Of a DNA stretch of 64,000 nucleotides, positions 63,303 through 64,000 are shown piece by piece. The DNA comes from Acinetobacter rudis (GTDB lineage: Bacteria; Pseudomonadota; Gammaproteobacteria; Pseudomonadales; Moraxellaceae): NCBI RefSeq assembly GCF_000829675.1, contig NZ_BBRX01000008.1, positions 1 to 64,000 of the forward strand, written 5' to 3'. Under the pieces are notes generated by a model. The model saw only the letters and a program-made list of their open reading frames with translations. It ran no database searches and was not told where the DNA came from. Numbering within the stretch: the stretch's first letter is position 1; each line of letters opens with the position of its first letter. The position numbers and the translations under genes are program-made.

Positions 63303-63773
63303 ATGCCAAGACGTCGCGTAGTCGCTGCCCGTGAAATCCTTCCGGATCCTAAGTTCGGCAGCCAAACCATCGCTAAGTTCATGAACCACGTAATGCAAGA
63401 TGGTAAAAAATCAATTGCTGAAAGTATCGTTTACGGTGCTTTAGACCGCGTTCAAGAAAAAAATAAAGTAGACCCAGTTGAATTTTTCGAGACTACTCTT
63501 GAAAAAGTTCGTCCAATGGTCGAAGTTAAAGCACGCCGTGTTGGTGGTGCTACTTATCAAGTACCTATGGAAGTGCGCCCATCCCGTCGTACTGCCCTAG
63601 CAATGCGTTGGTTGGTAGATGCTGCTGCTAAGCGTTCTGAAAAAACGATGGCTCTGCGTTTAGCTGGTGAGTTGCTTGATGCAGCTGAAGGCAAAGGTTC
63701 AGCGATCAAAAAACGTGAAGATGTGCACCGTATGGCTGAAGCCAACAAAGCCTTCTCTCACTATCGCTTCTAA
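63303..63773 (+). CDS. rpsG: 30S ribosomal protein S7
   Basis: 156-residue ribosomal protein S7, the primary binder that starts assembly of the 30S head. It begins [20 protein letters not shown], includes [20 protein letters not shown] and [20 protein letters not shown], and ends [21 protein letters not shown] 63303 is chosen; an in-frame start 17 codons upstream (63252) has no ribosome-binding site and falls inside the leader hairpin. It lies 178 bases after rpsL, a rather long gap for this operon, and 127 bases before fusA. Confidence 0.98.
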   Translation: MPRRRVVAAREILPDPKFGSQTIAKFMNHVMQDGKKSIAESIVYGALDRVQEKNKVDPVEFFETTLEKVRPMVEVKARRVGGATYQVPMEVRPSRRTALAMRWLVDAAAKRSEKTMALRLAGELLDAAEGKGSAIKKREDVHRMAEANKAFSHYRF

Positions 63774-63833
63774 GCGGTTAAAGCAGGCCTTATTCAGGAG
63801 ATGGCACGACTTGTCACAAGCTTGTCATCAATT

Positions 63834-63862
63834 CGCTTTAAGTTGCTATGCAGCTTAAAGCG
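63834..63862 (+). repeat. 13-bp hairpin between rpsG and fusA
   Basis: CGCTTTAAGTTGC (63834-63846), loop TAT, GCAGCTTAAAGCG (63850-63862) form a 13-bp stem with one wobble pair. No T-run follows, so it is not a terminator; it may be an RNA-processing or stability element in the str transcript. Confidence 0.65.
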
Positions 63863-63873
63863 TCCTGTTTTAG

Positions 63874-64000
<127 letters not shown>

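Overview
The window looks like chromosomal DNA of an Acinetobacter species. It is AT-rich, and it carries the Acinetobacter-type block rpoN-hpf-ibaG-murA-hisG-hisD-hisC followed by the filA-F genes. It also has a multicopper-oxidase copAB pair with Met/His octapeptide repeats, a DUF2218 gene, and rpsL-rpsG-fusA at the right edge. Species level is not claimed. No rRNA, tRNA, CRISPR array, prophage or insertion sequence was recognised.

Layout. 1-2838 (minus strand): glutamate/aspartate-type ABC importer gltI-J-K-L; gltK carries a one-base frameshift and gltL runs off the left edge. 3357-10481 (plus): sigma-54, hibernation factor, IbaG, MurA, HisG, HisD and HisC. 10478-11851 (minus): pabB. 12108-20269 (plus): the six-gene fil operon (secreted beta-rich protein, C39-type peptidase, two outer-membrane barrels, a Pro/Lys-rich exported protein and a large lipoprotein). 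20350-30484: housekeeping and membrane genes (two NUDIX enzymes, gamma-carbonic anhydrase-like protein, tsaB, uppP, rsmJ, C13 peptidase, S-formylglutathione hydrolase, YjgN, M48 protease, rpe). 30829-33998: copper resistance genes. 34118-35019: guanidine-II riboswitch, guanidinium exporter, ogt. 35255-40545: poxB, thiD, HAD phosphatase, NlpE-like lipoprotein, acyltransferase. 41263-45791: accessory stretch with an MHS transporter, a frameshifted tautomerase, a CMD protein, LysR, GNAT and an unrecognised secreted protein. 45977-49919: hemJ, fabB, AraC regulator, MFS exporter. 49929-60785 (minus): a five-gene cluster matching E. coli yehL-M-P-Q and yehI (MoxR ATPase, DUF5682, VWA, SWIM, DUF4132). 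61202-64000: EcsC-family gene, then the str operon.

The most interesting signals are non-coding. (1) Between the acyltransferase and the MHS transporter there is an apparent orphan transcription unit: an 18-bp palindrome resembling a GacA/UvrY site, a good sigma-70 promoter, about 130 nt with six GGA motifs (three AGGATG, several in hairpin loops), and a strong terminator. This is the expected build of a CsrA/RsmA-sequestering small RNA. (2) After the rpe terminator, six DnaA-box-like nonamers lie in one orientation at 11-12 bp spacing, followed by very AT-rich DNA. (3) A two-hairpin guanidine-II riboswitch precedes the Gdx-type exporter. (4) A 10-bp stem joins the stop codon of the small His/Cys-rich copper ORF to the copA translation start. 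(5) rpsL has a promoter directly abutting a terminator-like hairpin.

Protein-level systems worth attention are the fil operon, where a periplasmic C39-type peptidase sits beside a secreted substrate with a double-glycine-leader-like motif, and the yeh-type MoxR/VWA/SWIM cluster.
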